A DNA stretch of 64,000 nucleotides from Carposina sasakii. Taxonomy: Eukaryota; Arthropoda; Insecta; Lepidoptera; Carposinidae. Where the stretch lies: positions 6,457,115 to 6,521,114 of the forward strand of contig CP053161.1 of NCBI GenBank assembly GCA_014607495.2. Reading direction: 5' to 3'. Position numbers and translations under genes: made by a program. The notes beneath the pieces were generated by a model that ran no database searches, was not told the DNA's origin, and saw only the letters and a list, made by a program, of their open reading frames with translations. Each line of letters opens with the position of its first letter. Positions within the stretch are counted from its first letter, which is position 1. Of the stretch, positions 48,252 to 59,750 are shown piece after piece.

Positions 48252-48788
48252 CTCTTTCAGTCTTGGTGGTTAGTGTCACTAACCACCTATTTCTGAATTT
48301 TTTAATTAAAATCTATGCCATCTACTTATAATCGGTTGAACTATCATGAAAGTTCGATTCATGCTTGACAAGATACGACCGAATATACCGCCAAATGAAA
48401 GAATGACAACTCAATTTAGTTGAATTGAATATTGCACTTACGTAATTTTAATTGCGTGTTTTATAAAATAATAACAGGTAAGTAAGTTAGCTTTTATCTT
48501 CAAGGTTTTTTATTAACTTTATTCTCATTTATCTGTTTTATATATATTTACATGAAAATACTACTACTCTTAAGTTTTTTGCAGTGTATTCACATCGAAA
48601 TGCGTAAATTATCATTAATAGTTTGTATCAATAGTCATGGTGGTTAGTGGCACTAACCACTTTATTTTTCGAAAACCTTAATAAATAATATTTATTCCTA
48701 CTTTATATGATTTTTTTATTGTTAATAATGCTAAAACTTACATACATATGTTAAAAATATTCTTAATCTAAAAGCGTGACGGAAAGAG
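48252..48788. mobile_element. TTAA-flanked MITE, piggyBac-like
   Basis: 537 bp between duplicated TTAA (48248-48251, 48789-48792). The ends CTCTTTCAGTC and GACGGAAAGAG are inverted with one mismatch. TTAA targets are characteristic of piggyBac. It carries two copies of a palindrome, GGTGGTTAGTG.CACTAACCAC, at about 48263-48286 and 48638-48660. No ORF. Confidence 0.8.
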
Positions 48789-48853
48789 TTAAACAATCAA
48801 TAATCATGAATAAATAGGCATTATTACAAATAACATTACAACAAAAATAGTTA

Positions 48854-49015
48854 CTAACATGCGTTCTTTTTCAATATTACGTTCCTACTCTCAAGCGACT
48901 TGCGTGTGCAACGTCGCCTTTTTGGTGATTGTGCGGGGTCAGTGTCCGACTCTTGTTCTTGTGCATCACTAGTTGCCTTAAAGCTATTGCACCGAATGAG
49001 TTTTTGACAGTTAGT
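48854..49015 (-). pseudogene. short coding-like remnant inside the TA-flanked transposon
   Basis: 53 open codons between in-frame stops. The reading shows an acidic stretch (QEQESDTDPAQ) followed by a basic one (SPKRRRCTRKSLESR), a composition more like real protein than random AT-rich DNA, and local GC is higher. It could be the C-terminal end of the lost transposase or a captured fragment. I do not recognise the family. Confidence 0.4.
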
Positions 49016-49869
49016 CTACCTACCTCTATAGTCAACTATCCCCGGTCTCCCCTAAATAGACTGCGTTTTTCTGCATAAATGCACATAGACGCGCGTAGCA
49101 AGAGAAATAATTAATATCTGTCTATGACAAAACAAGCATAAATACTAGACACAACATAAATTTCGCCCGATGTAGAAATAAAAAAAAATAATAAAAAAAT
49201 TACATTGTTTCCCAGCATTTTTTTCGCCATAAACTTACTTTATTTAGAGTGTGAACATTCGAGAATTTTGTTAATCTTTGAAATTACAAACACCATTGAA
49301 CTGAATATGATGATGAAGTTGCGAGCATCAGCATAACATCATGAGTTATTATAACCTATTTTTAGGTATTAACACTTATTATGTTATGGTTTATTCATTA
49401 CATTTAATAAATATGAATATATTTAAAAAAAACTGTTTGGTACTGAACAGCAAGCCCTTACAATTTTACGTACGTAAAATTGAATAAACGCTGTAATATT
49501 AATACGAGTAGTATCCAAAGAAGGTAATACATTATAATAATGAATCTGTTCTGTTATAGCGACCCTTTTAACTCGAAAACGTTATATTAAAATTTAATAA
49601 TCATCTATCTTGAGGTCCATAATTATCCTTAATTCGGAAGCAGACAATTTCGTTCAGGTCCTCAACTAATTTATTTTAAAGAGGGTTTTAGCATAAATTA
49701 CCTTTACTTTGGTCCTTCGCAACCGGATGCATGTTAGGTGTAATCTTGTAATTAATTGCCGGCCTTTTCCTTGAGCTGTTATCATAGAGTAAACATAGAA
49801 AGGAGGTGGTATAAGTATTTTTTCTTAGATCAAAAGTATTATTTCAAACTGTAAATGACTATGAAAAAA

Positions 49870-50346
49870 CTTTTACACTAAAACTTTTACTGTTAATTTA
49901 TAACGTCATTTCAAATTTAACACATTTGACACAATTTATATGTTATAAAAGCTTGTCGCGACATTTAAGTACTCGTATTTACTTTCTTAGTTTTAAATTT
50001 TTAATAAGTCAAGGTGAGGCCGTGCCGAGGACTGAGTGGCATGATGACATGATGTCGTGAACATACCACCTCGGGGCACCGGGACGAACCCTGTTGTATA
50101 TTACTCTCTTACTCTTCTACACGAAGCTCTGGAAGGGTCGACGGATATTTCTTCGATATGCGTGGGAACAATATGGGAAAATCTGAAACATCAACACAAA
50201 GATGCTGCCTAATAAACATTTAAAAGTAAGAACGTAAATACGAGTACTTAAATGTCGCGACAAGCTTTTATAACGTATAAATTGTGTCAAATGTGTTAAA
50301 TTTGAAATGACGTTATAAATTAACAGTAAAAGTTTTAGTGTAAAAG
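49870..50346. mobile_element. foldback element with 113-bp arms
   Basis: 49870-49982 and 50234-50346 are inverse complements with a single mismatch. The arms run from CTTTTACACTAAAACTTTTA to AAGTACTCGTATTTAC. The 251-base loop has no ORF of note. The similarity extends past the outer ends with a small indel (GAAAAAAC / GTTTATTTTTTC). The high arm identity suggests recent origin or gene conversion. Confidence 0.85.
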
Positions 50347-50459
50347 TTTATTTTTTCTTTTTAGCGCATTTTAATAAAAGCTTGTTTTTAAAAAGGTTTT
50401 TTTACCTAAATTTTATTTTATACTAAAAATATCTGTTTCAAAATAGATTTTCAAGTTTT

Positions 50460-50740
50460 AGAAGTCCGCCATATTGGATTAAGAGTGACGTCACATTTTT
50501 TTCGAGTTACTCTCAGCTAGCCCTTTAATTTGATACCCATATTGTAGGAATGCATTAAAAATAATTGGTCCGCCATTGTGGGTATGCCGCCATGTTGGAT
50601 TTAGAATGACGTCACACTGTTAATCATGCATTGTCATCCGAACTGAATGTGCTCACCAAATTTCAGCCCAATCGGTTGAGGGCAAGTGCCTTAAAATTGA
50701 GTTGTAAGATTTCACCCGAACAAATATACATTGCAAGTTA
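50460..50740 (+). repeat. probable interspersed repeat fragment
   Basis: GCCATATTGGATTAAGAGTG, GACGTCACA and later GCCATGTTGGATTTAGAATG, GACGTCACAC form two imperfect direct copies, followed by AATTTCAGCCCAATCGGTTG. The layout is like insect retroposon 3' ends. No second full copy in the window. Confidence 0.4.
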
Positions 50741-51265
50741 AATAAAAGCTTGTAATAAAAAGAGCCTGAGTGAAATACGATGATAAATTATTAAATGGAT
50801 TTATTATAATCGGATGAGTAATTTAGCTGCTTTGGTTTAAAAATGTAAAAATCAACATTCTTAGACCGCTAAAATAATTACTACTGTTCCTCTTACTTTA
50901 TAGTAATCAGAAATTTTGTGTTGATGACCAAAAAGGTAGATTGTGGTAGGAGCTTAATTCATTATTAGCCTATGGTTAATACATACTGCTTAGGTTATTT
51001 GAAATTCACGTGAGTACTTTTATATCAGCTTCTTTTTATATCGGCTTCATGGCAACTACTGAAGGATTATGTGCGTGTTGTGCGAAAACAAATCGAACCT
51101 ACCTCTGCCTTAAGTGTTTTAGGGTTCGGTTAGAGTTATAAAGGACGATAAGAACCTCTTGTGCGTAGGTCGAGGCTTGACGAGTAGTAAGGCATGTGTA
51201 GTGCACCTTTAAAAAATGGAATAAAGCTATCCAGAAATAACCAAAAAATAAATAAAATGAACGGT

Positions 51266-51337
51266 CGAATTGGCTGGTGACCGGTTTCGAACCTACGCAT
51301 TCCGACTGAAAGGCGTTGGACTGTCACCGCCCTACCT
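51266..51337 (-). repeat. tRNA-like SINE head
   Basis: Reverse complement reads GGCGGTGACAGTCCAACGCC, then TAGGTTCGAAACCGGTCACC with a B-box-like core. The body probably continues to about 51150. Head degraded; not a functional tRNA. Confidence 0.5.
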
Positions 51338-51396
51338 ATACGTATTAGGTATCTACTTTCGTAATACCTACTTTGGTAATAAGCACATCCTATTCT

Positions 51397-51700
51397 GCAC
51401 TCGTATGATGAATTTGGTGAGAGCGAGATGTCTCACTTTTAAACGTCAAATCTACAGAGCTAAGTAATAACTAGACAAGGCAAGTGTTTCTACTTGGTGT
51501 GTAAAAAGGGATTGCAAACTACTTCTATCAGCCCTAATTCATGCATCCTGGCTCCAAAGCGAGTGTCTATTCTAATTCTTAAGTTCTTTTTTTTTACATG
51601 CAAAGTACATACATTTAGTTTATCTAGTTATTAATAGCTCTGTGAATTTGACGTTTAAAAGCGGGACATCTCGCTCTCACCAAATTCATCATATGGGTGC
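51397..51700. mobile_element. TIR element family C, copy 2
   Basis: The left end GCACTCGTATGATGAATTTG is inverse to the right CAAATTCATCATATGGGTGC. The arms continue through GGTGAGAGCGAGATGTCTCA and TTTAAACGTCAAAT for about 75 bp. Related to 27134-27432. Confidence 0.7.
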
Positions 51701-52278
51701 TGGTCTTTTAATATCATTTCAATAGTTCATTAGATTTGAGAAACTGGTCGAACTCGCGTTAGACCGAAATTTGATAATTCCTACTTTTTTCTACGGAATT
51801 CTAAAACCTAACTAAACAACTAAAGATCAATCGCGATCAAAGTTCATATGGCGAGCTATACAGCCGTTATACAGCGTATAATCCCGGAATCGCTTTAACG
51901 AACGCATTAATTTTCATCCGCTTCCCCCATGAAGGGAAAATTTAGTGGAGATGCACCAATTTTTATCTGAAAAACTCTGAAATCGGGAATCCGTTGTTTT
52001 ATACAGTAGCTAATAGATAGCTACCGATAAAACAACGAATTGATGTATTTAATAGCAGTTGAAATACATAATTTTCGATTTAGCCACTAACCAAACGACT
52101 GGCCTTTAAAGATCTAAGGTGATGAATTTATTATTTTTTTTTGCTTAAAACATGGTACAATCAGTTATTATTACATTATTAGTTTAAAGACATGGTTCGC
52201 CAAAAATGTGTGTAACTTACAACATTATTACAAAACATTACACTAAAGCTAAAAACAAGCACAAGGGATTTTTATGTA

Positions 52279-52598
52279 CAGTAATACCCCGCTTTACGCG
52301 AGGGATACGTTCCGGAAAAAATCGCGTTAACTGAAATTCGCGTATATCAAGGTTTATGATTAAACATAGTCAAAATTTAATCTTTGCCATAGAATAAAGT
52401 CGTAGTACGGGGAATCCCCAGCTCTTCAATCAGAATGTTCAGAGGACGCGAGGATTCCCGCGGCCAAAGGGGAGTAAATGACTAAATTATATTTATACAC
52501 ATTCTTTTGGATTATGCGAAGCATTTAAACATGAATTTTAAAATTCGCGTTATAGTGAAACCGCGCATAACGGGGTCGCGTAAAGTGGGGTATTACTG
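52279..52598. mobile_element. pogo/Tigger-like MITE
   Basis: The ends CAGTAATACCCCGCTTTACG and TAAAGTGGGGTATTACTG are inverted; TA flanks both sides (52277-52278, 52599-52600). Tigger-type elements have similar CAGTA...CCCCG ends (from memory). 320 bp with no transposase. Confidence 0.8.
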
Positions 52599-53389
52599 TA
52601 TGTGGGTTTTTATTTGATGAAAAGTTAGTACATTTTGCATTAATTTACACTGCTGCGTAGTCTTCGGTTCGCTTCTCCTAATTGTATTTTGTTCATGGCT
52701 TCCCCCGACTCCGGTATCTGGGTTTAGTACGCGTTTATTGTTTCGCCTCGTATAATCTACGTATTGATATGGGATAAAACAGGAGGAAACTTATGAGTTG
52801 TTTCGTGCTGTCTTTTTGTGCATGGAAATTAAATCAGTTTGAGTGAATAGTGTATTATATGGTGAGGAGAGCTGTATTGAAATTAGATTATTATCAATGC
52901 ATTGCTTTTGTAGTTAAGTCATAAAGGAAACTGTTTCGGAGCATAGCAATTCACTAGTCTTTATGTATCTTTCTGTCTATGTCTTTATTTATCAGGAAGA
53001 AGGCTTAAATCTTAGGTATAAATCTATCTGGTGGTGCAGTTATAGAAATTTCTAAATTTTGTAAATATTTAATGTTGGTAAAATAAATATTTTTTTATCT
53101 GGTGGTTAACTACTTGGCGGTTATTTTTTACACTGCCGTCGTAGAGGTGAATAAAACTATAGAGGGCAGCACTAATTAGGCGTCACACCATTTTATTAAA
53201 AAGAAATATCATTCTTTTGATTTCTAGATTTCAGACTAACAAACAAATACCAATACCTTAACACTTTACCTTAGAGTTCCAAAAGAAACCATATACCGAC
53301 GAGTCCATAAATAATGGTATGCACATAGAGAATGATAATGATGATCGTTTAGCAAGCAAAAGCCCTTCCGGTTTTCAGTCCTTCCTTTC

Positions 53390-53666
53390 AGTTGGTTGTA
53401 TTATGTCCAATTTGGCGTTGGGACTTCACGACCTAATTCCCCCAGCACCCTTCTACCACCGGACGACCAGGGAAACGTCAAGGCGAGACCGGTTCACAGT
53501 TGAAGTACCGAAAACTCGTACTAAGCGTTTTGCTTCTACATTCATTGTGCGAACGGCCAAGCTGTGGAACTCCCTGCCTGAATCACTGTTCTCCGTGAAC
53601 TATAATCTTGCGGTCTTCAAGGCAAGAGTGAACCGGTTTCTTTTAGGCAAGCGCGCTCTATCTTAG
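53390..53666 (+). pseudogene. LINE polyprotein, C-terminal tail
   Basis: The recognisable part is the last about 80 residues: LHDLIPPAPFYHRTTR, FTVEVPKTRTKRFASTF, TAKLWNSLPESLF and NLAVFKARVNRFLLGK. The series VEVPRTRT...LWNSLP...FK..VNR is the usual end of many insect LINE ORFs. No RT or endonuclease remains, so this is a dead fragment. The open frame extends upstream to 53319, but those residues show no LINE similarity. Confidence 0.7.
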
Positions 53667-53750
53667 ACTGCAACGGTGCTTACCATCAGGCGCGTTGTGG
53701 TCAAGCGTAAGCCTATATAATATTAAAAAAAATTATAAGGCCCATATTTT
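53390..53750 (+). mobile_element. LINE 3'-end fragment
   Basis: Contains the last codons of a LINE ORF and a short 3' UTR (CTTACCATCAGGCGCGTTG) ending in AATATTAAAAAAAATT. Upstream similarity is lost near 53390. Confidence 0.7.
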
Positions 53751-54059
53751 AAAGCTTAGATTAGATTGCAAAATGTCTCTGTTTTAACGTTTAAAAGGGT
53801 TACAGAGTGCGTGACAAACAAACCAACATCGATCTTATCTGTGTCATTCAGGTACAGTTCGGAATACGCTCAACTATACTAAAATATATTCTAAAGTTCC
53901 TAACTCCCTCTGCGTGGATTCGTCAACAATCAGATTTTATTTTCTCAAAATATTTTGTTTGGGATAAAAGTTGCCTTAGCACTTTTCTAAACTCCATTTA
54001 TTATTAGCGATAGACATACATCGAACAAATAAAAATAACATGTTATATATAAAATTCTT

Positions 54060-54228
54060 TTTTGGCGGTGTATGTTACCAAACTCCTCCGACATGGCTTG
54101 ACCGATTTCAATGAAATTTTATATATATATTCGCTAGGTCTGAGAATAGGCCGCAAACTATTTTTTATATCCCTTCCATGCAAAAAGCCACATCCACGCG
54201 ACATGAGCCGCGGGAAACTGCTAGTAAT
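54060..54228. repeat. dispersed repeat fragment (shared with 13200-13395)
   Basis: TTACCAAACTCCTCCGACAT, CTATTTTTTATATCCCTTCC and CATCCACGCGACATGAGCCG match the copy near 13200 with substitutions. Confidence 0.5.
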
Positions 54229-56029
54229 TTTATAATTTTTTTTGGTTCTACATATGGAGTTAAACAGTGTTACCCAATGTAAAAATGTTCTCCCAAATCG
54301 CCAATAAAAAGGGTCACGGCCGCCCTGCGGACCCTGTGGTAGCTGCCATACTCCTTTTCAAATGTTTTTGAGACAGCCTAATTAAGCTTCAAAATTACCG
54401 CGGGGTAAATTAATGTCAAAAATTGGGTAAATGTATGTTATCCTTTTCGTTATATCGTTTGGGGTATTTATCTGGGGAATTTTTACGCTGGCGTAAAAAA
54501 ATAAGTGATGCCTAATTATGTGTTCTCTTTAAAATATTTGCGCCAAAACAACTTGTTTTACATTTTAATTGAGAATATTATTGCTAGCAAAAGTGATTTA
54601 TATCTGTACCCTCTACTTCAAATTGTAACAGTTAAAATCATTCACAGGCGACAGTGTTTGAAGAGGTAAATTGAAAAACTTAAGCTTTTGCATCGGTGTA
54701 ACAAATAAGCAAGTACAAATACTATGTAGTCTATTTACTTAGGCCTTATCCTGTAGTATCTCAACCATAAATTCCTTTAAAGTCTGCCCTTGAAGATAGC
54801 GGTCAGGAAACATTTCTGGAGTATAAAGGGAACGTCTTCGGTAAACGTATTGCGCGGAAATGGGCCGGGGTTTTATGGCGTTCTGAGTATAGACTACGTG
54901 AATTGCAGTAACGAAAGTTTGGAGTTTTTTTGCGGTTTTTTTTTGGCAACTAATATACGAGTATATTGTGTCTTAAAATATAAATATAGTATTATCTTCT
55001 GGAAAACAATAATCGGTAATAGATTTTCCGTTATCTATACTATATTACCTTTTAATCGACCTGTTTTGTCAAAATCAGAAATACATACCTACTACAAAAT
55101 ATCAGGGTATTTATTGTTGCACATGTAAGACGCATATGTTCTTAGAAGTTTTTTTTTGTAAAGAAAGGAAAAACCCAATTAATTTTATTGAATGAGATAA
55201 TTGAAAAATCCTGTTAAACATTATAACTATGCATAATCTACAAATATTATTTCAAACTCTAAAAAATTATTGAAGAAGCTTGTTTACTGGTAAACCCTAA
55301 AGGTTGTGCTATGATCTAGATAGAAAAAACGAATTGTGAAGAAGCACATCTTTTCTGCCTTAGTTTCGGAACTCACTTTATTGTTGATGTATTTCAATTT
55401 CAAAACTCCACTGAGATGTTCCACAAAAAATACAGAACACTTTTATTATTTGTTTCGCAGCTTTGTTCATTTGATTCTTGTATCTTCTTATCGGTTGAAA
55501 TTACTTTTTATAATAATTATATTTATTTTAATTATTCTATGGTAACATTAAGTCTTTCTTCGTATTTCCACGCGGTCAGTTTTCTGAAAAGAGGTAGTTA
55601 ACAAATAGTACAAATACAAAAAGGCACAAGTATATCAATGACATTTATTTAGAGTTACCCTTTTCGGATCTGCTTTTCCACTCAATCACTAGATTATCAA
55701 CTTTAGACCACAGGGTTAGGTATACCGTTACAACCAAACTTCACCGTACTGTCGTAAAATTACACAAAGTTTTCCGAAACGTATTTTCGCAAATTGTCAT
55801 TCGGAAGACCTTAAAGTTGTTTAGTTTCTATCAGGGGGCTTGAAGATAGAATTTATACCAATTTGCGGTTAGCCGCACGTCTCGCTGATGGCGCTACTGT
55901 AATTGAATTTTAGTTAGGTATTTGAATCTGTGGTTACACGTCCGATGCGCTAAATAATAGAATATTCCGAATTTAATTAGAATTCTCTGTAGATGTGTCG
56001 GTATATAAATATACATACCTATATAAATC

Positions 56030-56240
56030 TGTGAGACATGCCTTGGAAGATTGACAGATCAACGCACAGTCTAAGCCGCTGATCGTAGAGACATGAAACT
56101 TGGATGTGGTGTATCCTTTGGAGGCATCCGATAAGATTTTTCGAAATTATACCTGAAAGGGGGTTAAAAAGGGGGGAAAAGATTATATAGGACAATTTCA
56201 AAATTTTACGCGGAGAAGTCGTGGGCGTCCGTTAGTATAA
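56030..56240. repeat. probable interspersed repeat fragment
   Basis: Ends in GCGGAGAAGTCGTGGGCGTC and CGTTAGTA, the reverse of the family H opening motif. The ORF across it is incidental. Confidence 0.4.
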
Positions 56241-56919
56241 ATTCTTATATTTTTTGTTGGTTGTGTACAGCTTATTCGACTCTATTGATTATTGCTATAA
56301 CGTAAATTATAATTAACTACCAGGTCCATTCAGGGAGGTTACTTTTGCACAAATTTGAATTGCAGAGCATTACACTTAAGTTTTTTTCTTCTCAAACTCA
56401 AACTTAGATGCAGACGTTGCAGTGAATTACGTTCTCCGAGTTTTCGAAAAATACCTGTTTGCTAAATAAATATACAAGCTTAGTGCTACGTGACAGTTTG
56501 CGTCCGCTTTGGATAATGTTTAGCATTTGTCACTGAAGTTTGCTTTGGATCCAGTTGCCGTGGTCATATATTATGTAAATTTCGGAAATAAAACCAGGGA
56601 ACCGTATATTTGGGGTATGTAAAACTTGAGAGTATAAAGCCCTGTGGTTAACTTAAAGCTGAGGAATATGTATGCCGCAAATCTGGACAAAGGTATAGTA
56701 TTAACATTTTGTTATGGAATCTGGAGCTATTTTAAGAGTTAAGGTTATTGGTACAGATACAATGATTATTATTTTCCATACCTACTCAAATTAGTTAATT
56801 AAGGCAAAAGGTAAGGCCTCCTATTGAGTTTAGGGAATTACGAGTGGAATATTTTTTATAACAAAATCACCAATTCCTATTATCCGCATTTCCACGAGTG
56901 TAGTAATCGTAAAATGATT

Positions 56920-57050
56920 TTTAAAAACATACATACATATCACGTATTATCCTTTACGGGGTAGGCAGAGCACCAAGGGCCGATAGAATCACATGGTGCC
57001 ACTTCTAACCAATTTTGAGGGTATAGTTGAAATGTACAAGTTCAGATGAT
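56920..57050 (-). repeat. repeat family D copy
   Basis: Reverse complement of 34175-34293: ACATACATACATA tail, TTTACGGGGTAGGCAGAGCA, CCAAGGGCCGATAGAA and CCAATTTTGAGGGTATAGTT. Confidence 0.7.
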
Positions 57051-57149
57051 TTTTATTAACTGAATTTGACGCTTGTAAGGAAATGCACTGTCTTTACGTA
57101 GTATTAATTCTCATTTATAGGTAAATAAGGCTGTGTTCTCGAAAAGAGG

Positions 57150-57280
57150 AGCCAACATTGCAAAATCTTATAGGAGATCTGACAGCCACGTTTAGCATAG
57201 CGGGGACAGATGTGAATTATTAGTGACAAGTTGCTACTCGTAGTCCATCGCCTGAAAAAATGCACGAGCTCCTGGAAAGA
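57150..57280 (+). repeat. SINE family E copy (5' part)
   Basis: GCAAAATCTTATAGGAGATC, ACAGCCACGTTTAGCATAGC and GTGACAAGTTGC. Ends near GCACGAGCTCCTGG. Confidence 0.65.
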
Positions 57281-57544
57281 GATGCATCTGATGTATTCTA
57301 GGAAACTGATGTATTAAAGGTAAACTAATAGTACATAAATATGTATGTAATATTCAACAAAGAAAGTATTTATAATAACTTTAAAAGCTCCGCTTTGGGC
57401 GTCGTATTTGTACGGGTCACAGGGCAAACAGAACCAAGTCTGACGCAAGCTGATTGTTTGTAGGCACACGGGTTAACTGAGTTACCTTATTTACTATGCT
57501 AATGTGTTAAATCGTCTTCGCTCGAAATCTTGGGATTAAAATTG

Positions 57545-57685
57545 CCTTATTCAATCTTGTTCCTGTGCTGATGCAGGGTTTCAGTAAAACATCAGCCGCA
57601 TTTCTTTCCGTGCATGCCACAAGAGTTGACTGAAGAACTCGGGCATCTCTCAGGCAGGCAGCAAATTGTCAGTGATTATTTACAT
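57545..57685 (-). repeat. SINE family E copy (3' part)
   Basis: Reverse complement of the SINE end: CCTGTGCTGATGCAGGGTTT, GTGCATGCCACAAGAGTTGA, AACTCGGGCATCTCTCAGGC. Faces the copy at 57150. Confidence 0.65.
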
Positions 57686-58017
57686 CTACAACTAACCGAA
57701 CTTGTACTTGTACTACATGCACTGAAATATCATTCGTTTGTGTTCAAATTGCTCGGATAATTACTGATTTTCGATTTTGCTTTTTAAGATATATACTCAT
57801 TTTCAAATCATTTTCTTGTTTAGAGTATTAATTAATTGTGCATATTTCATATGTCTCTTGTTTGTGTATTGTGATACATTTTATTTTTTTTATGTTGTCG
57901 TTAATTATAACTATATAGGTATAATGCAAATCCGTTATGGCAGTAAGTTAAGTCTTTATGTACTCATATTAGATATGTCAAAGTGCTGTGGATTTTGGTA
58001 AATAAATAAAATAAAAT

Positions 58018-58132
58018 CTTAACTATACCCTCAAAATTGGTCAGAAGTGGTTCTATCGGCCCTTGATGCTCTGCCTACCCCATAAGGGATAAAGGCGTGA
58101 TTATATGTATGTATGTATGTATGTATGTATTT
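58018..58132 (+). repeat. repeat family D copy with long (TATG)n tail
   Basis: AACTATACCCTCAAAATTGG, CCCTTGATGCTCTGCCTACC, then about nine TATG units. It starts directly after an A-rich run (57998-58017). Confidence 0.7.
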
Positions 58133-58190
58133 ACATCTGTTCCTACTATGTTAAACGTGAGATCTTCGTTATAATCCTGCGGTTTTGGCC
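58133..58190 (-). repeat. SINE family E fragment
   Basis: CTATGTTAAACGTGAGATCT and ATAATCCTGCGG match the SINE head in reverse. Confidence 0.5.
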
Positions 58191-58565
58191 CCATTTCGCT
58201 AACTCAACCGTGTGTACAAACGTAATCTTGTGTTATCGTATAGCTATAGGATGGCCGTTAACCTAAAACTGTAAGAAAAATGCAGTTAAACAAAAACAAT
58301 TAACATTTCCGAACAGCACATTCGTTCATTAAATTTTACTACTCGAAAACAAAACCGCGTAAACTCGTAAAATCCCAAATAAAATCTTGGTCAAGGTACC
58401 AAAAGCTAACAAAGTGGCGCAACATCTAAGTAATGGAAAGTTTTTACGTCTGTACCTACATTTTACCTGCAAGGTAAAGTACTGACCTCACTCTCAGTGG
58501 TACCTTTACTTTACAGCTGAAGATAAAAATGATACTCTACTAGAATACTTTCTTTTCTTTTTCTC

Positions 58566-58810
58566 CAGCCTCAGTCCACTGCTGGACGTAAGCTTCCCCC
58601 AGAGCACGCCACAAGGCTACTGCTACAGGGGAGTTTTGCCCATAGTCACCACGCTGGGCAGGCGGGTTGGTGACAGCAGTGTGATTTTCGGGCTATGTTG
58701 TCAGTACGGGAGGCGCTGCGGTCCACCTCCCGGAAATTCTTAATCGCCTCGTACGATACCCACGGACAGGAAGGGGTGGTACAAAGTTTACTCTGCCGGC
58801 ACCACGCGGC
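58566..58810 (+). repeat. repeat family G, long copy
   Basis: CCTCAGTCCACTGCTGGACG, GCCCATAGTCACCACGCTGG, GGCGCTGCGGTCCACCTCCC and CTCTGCCGGCACCACGCGGC; same order as 42109-42363. Confidence 0.75.
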
Positions 58811-59465
58811 ACGCGAGAAAATTTTTATTTAAATCGGTACAGTAGTTTTGGCGCGAAAGCCAGACAGACAGAGTTACTTTCGCATTTATAATATTCGTAA
58901 GTATTAAACACACATGATGTTTAATCAATAAAAAAATGTAAGTACCCAGTCCAATCTTTAAATATCCTAAGGTCTCTTATCGTAGGCCTTTTATAACTAC
59001 ATCTATTATTCGGAAACAGCCAACAATATTCACAATACGAGTAATAACGAGTACCTATCAATTGCTCTTACTGAGATTCCAACTTTGGACCTTAGGCTCA
59101 GAAGGCAGACTTATGTAATCTATAACGGAGTCCCTGCCAGCTGTGTCTCTAAAAACCATCTTCAAAATTTGTTACATAAACAAGCTGGCGCTTAGAAACA
59201 GTGTAATTGAAAAGTAAGTGTGACGCAGTATTTTCGGCCGTTTGACACAACCACACAATAGCGCTCCAAGATCCTCAATGACACCTTCATTAGACGCCCG
59301 TCGTGACGTTTTACAAATACCCGGATCGGTGGAAACTATGAACGAAGGATGAACAGGAGATAGAATGATCCATGTAGTCCTGCGTCCGTTAATGTAGAGT
59401 ATGTACAGTAGGAACATAGCGCAGTGCGAACTAACCACATTTGCCTCCCATTACTATTAGTCGGT

Positions 59466-59750
59466 CAGCCATGTGGAGTCGGCAGAATGGAATACTCCAC
59501 CACGACCCCCGGAAACCCTTCATCGCCTCTTAGCACCAGAGGGTACTAAGAGGTGATGAAGGGTTTCCGGGAGGTGGACAGCAGCGCCTCCCGTATTGCA
59601 ACAACATAGTCTTAAAATCACAATGCGGTCATACAAACCGGGGTGCCCAGCGCGAGCGTGGTGACTATGGGCGAAAACCCTCCTATGGCAGTAGCCTTTT
59701 TGCGTGCTCTGGGGGCTGTCTACGTTCAGCTGCAATACCTACTGCAATTG
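59466..59750. repeat. two family G pieces joined head to head
   Basis: Left (59466-59533) is an end piece in plus orientation; right (59546-59750) is a long piece in minus orientation. The junction makes a 25-bp stem (59509-59533 and 59546-59570) with one mismatch. Confidence 0.65.

Larger units (their letters stand above)
47833..49051. mobile_element. TA-flanked TIR transposon, non-autonomous, inside family B element
   Basis: 1219 bp with TIRs of 22 bp: GGGGAGACCGGGGATAGTTG at the left and its perfect complement at the right. The target TA is duplicated (47831-47832, 49052-49053) and the host element is otherwise continuous. TA targets suit the Tc1/mariner/pogo group. It contains a further element (48252-48788) and a short coding-like remnant (48854-49015, minus). 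Confidence 0.9.
47704..49243 (+). mobile_element. TIR element family B copy split by nested elements
   Basis: The left part 47704-47832 and the right part from 49052 rejoin at CAAAGTTGAG / TAAATAGACTGCG exactly as in the copy at 15511. The right end is truncated after CATAAACTTACTTTATT. Confidence 0.85.
53751..56919. other. gene-poor AT-rich stretch
   Basis: Holds the repeat fragments at 54060 and 56030; ORFs of 60-112 codons here have AT-driven composition and no motifs. Confidence 0.4.
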
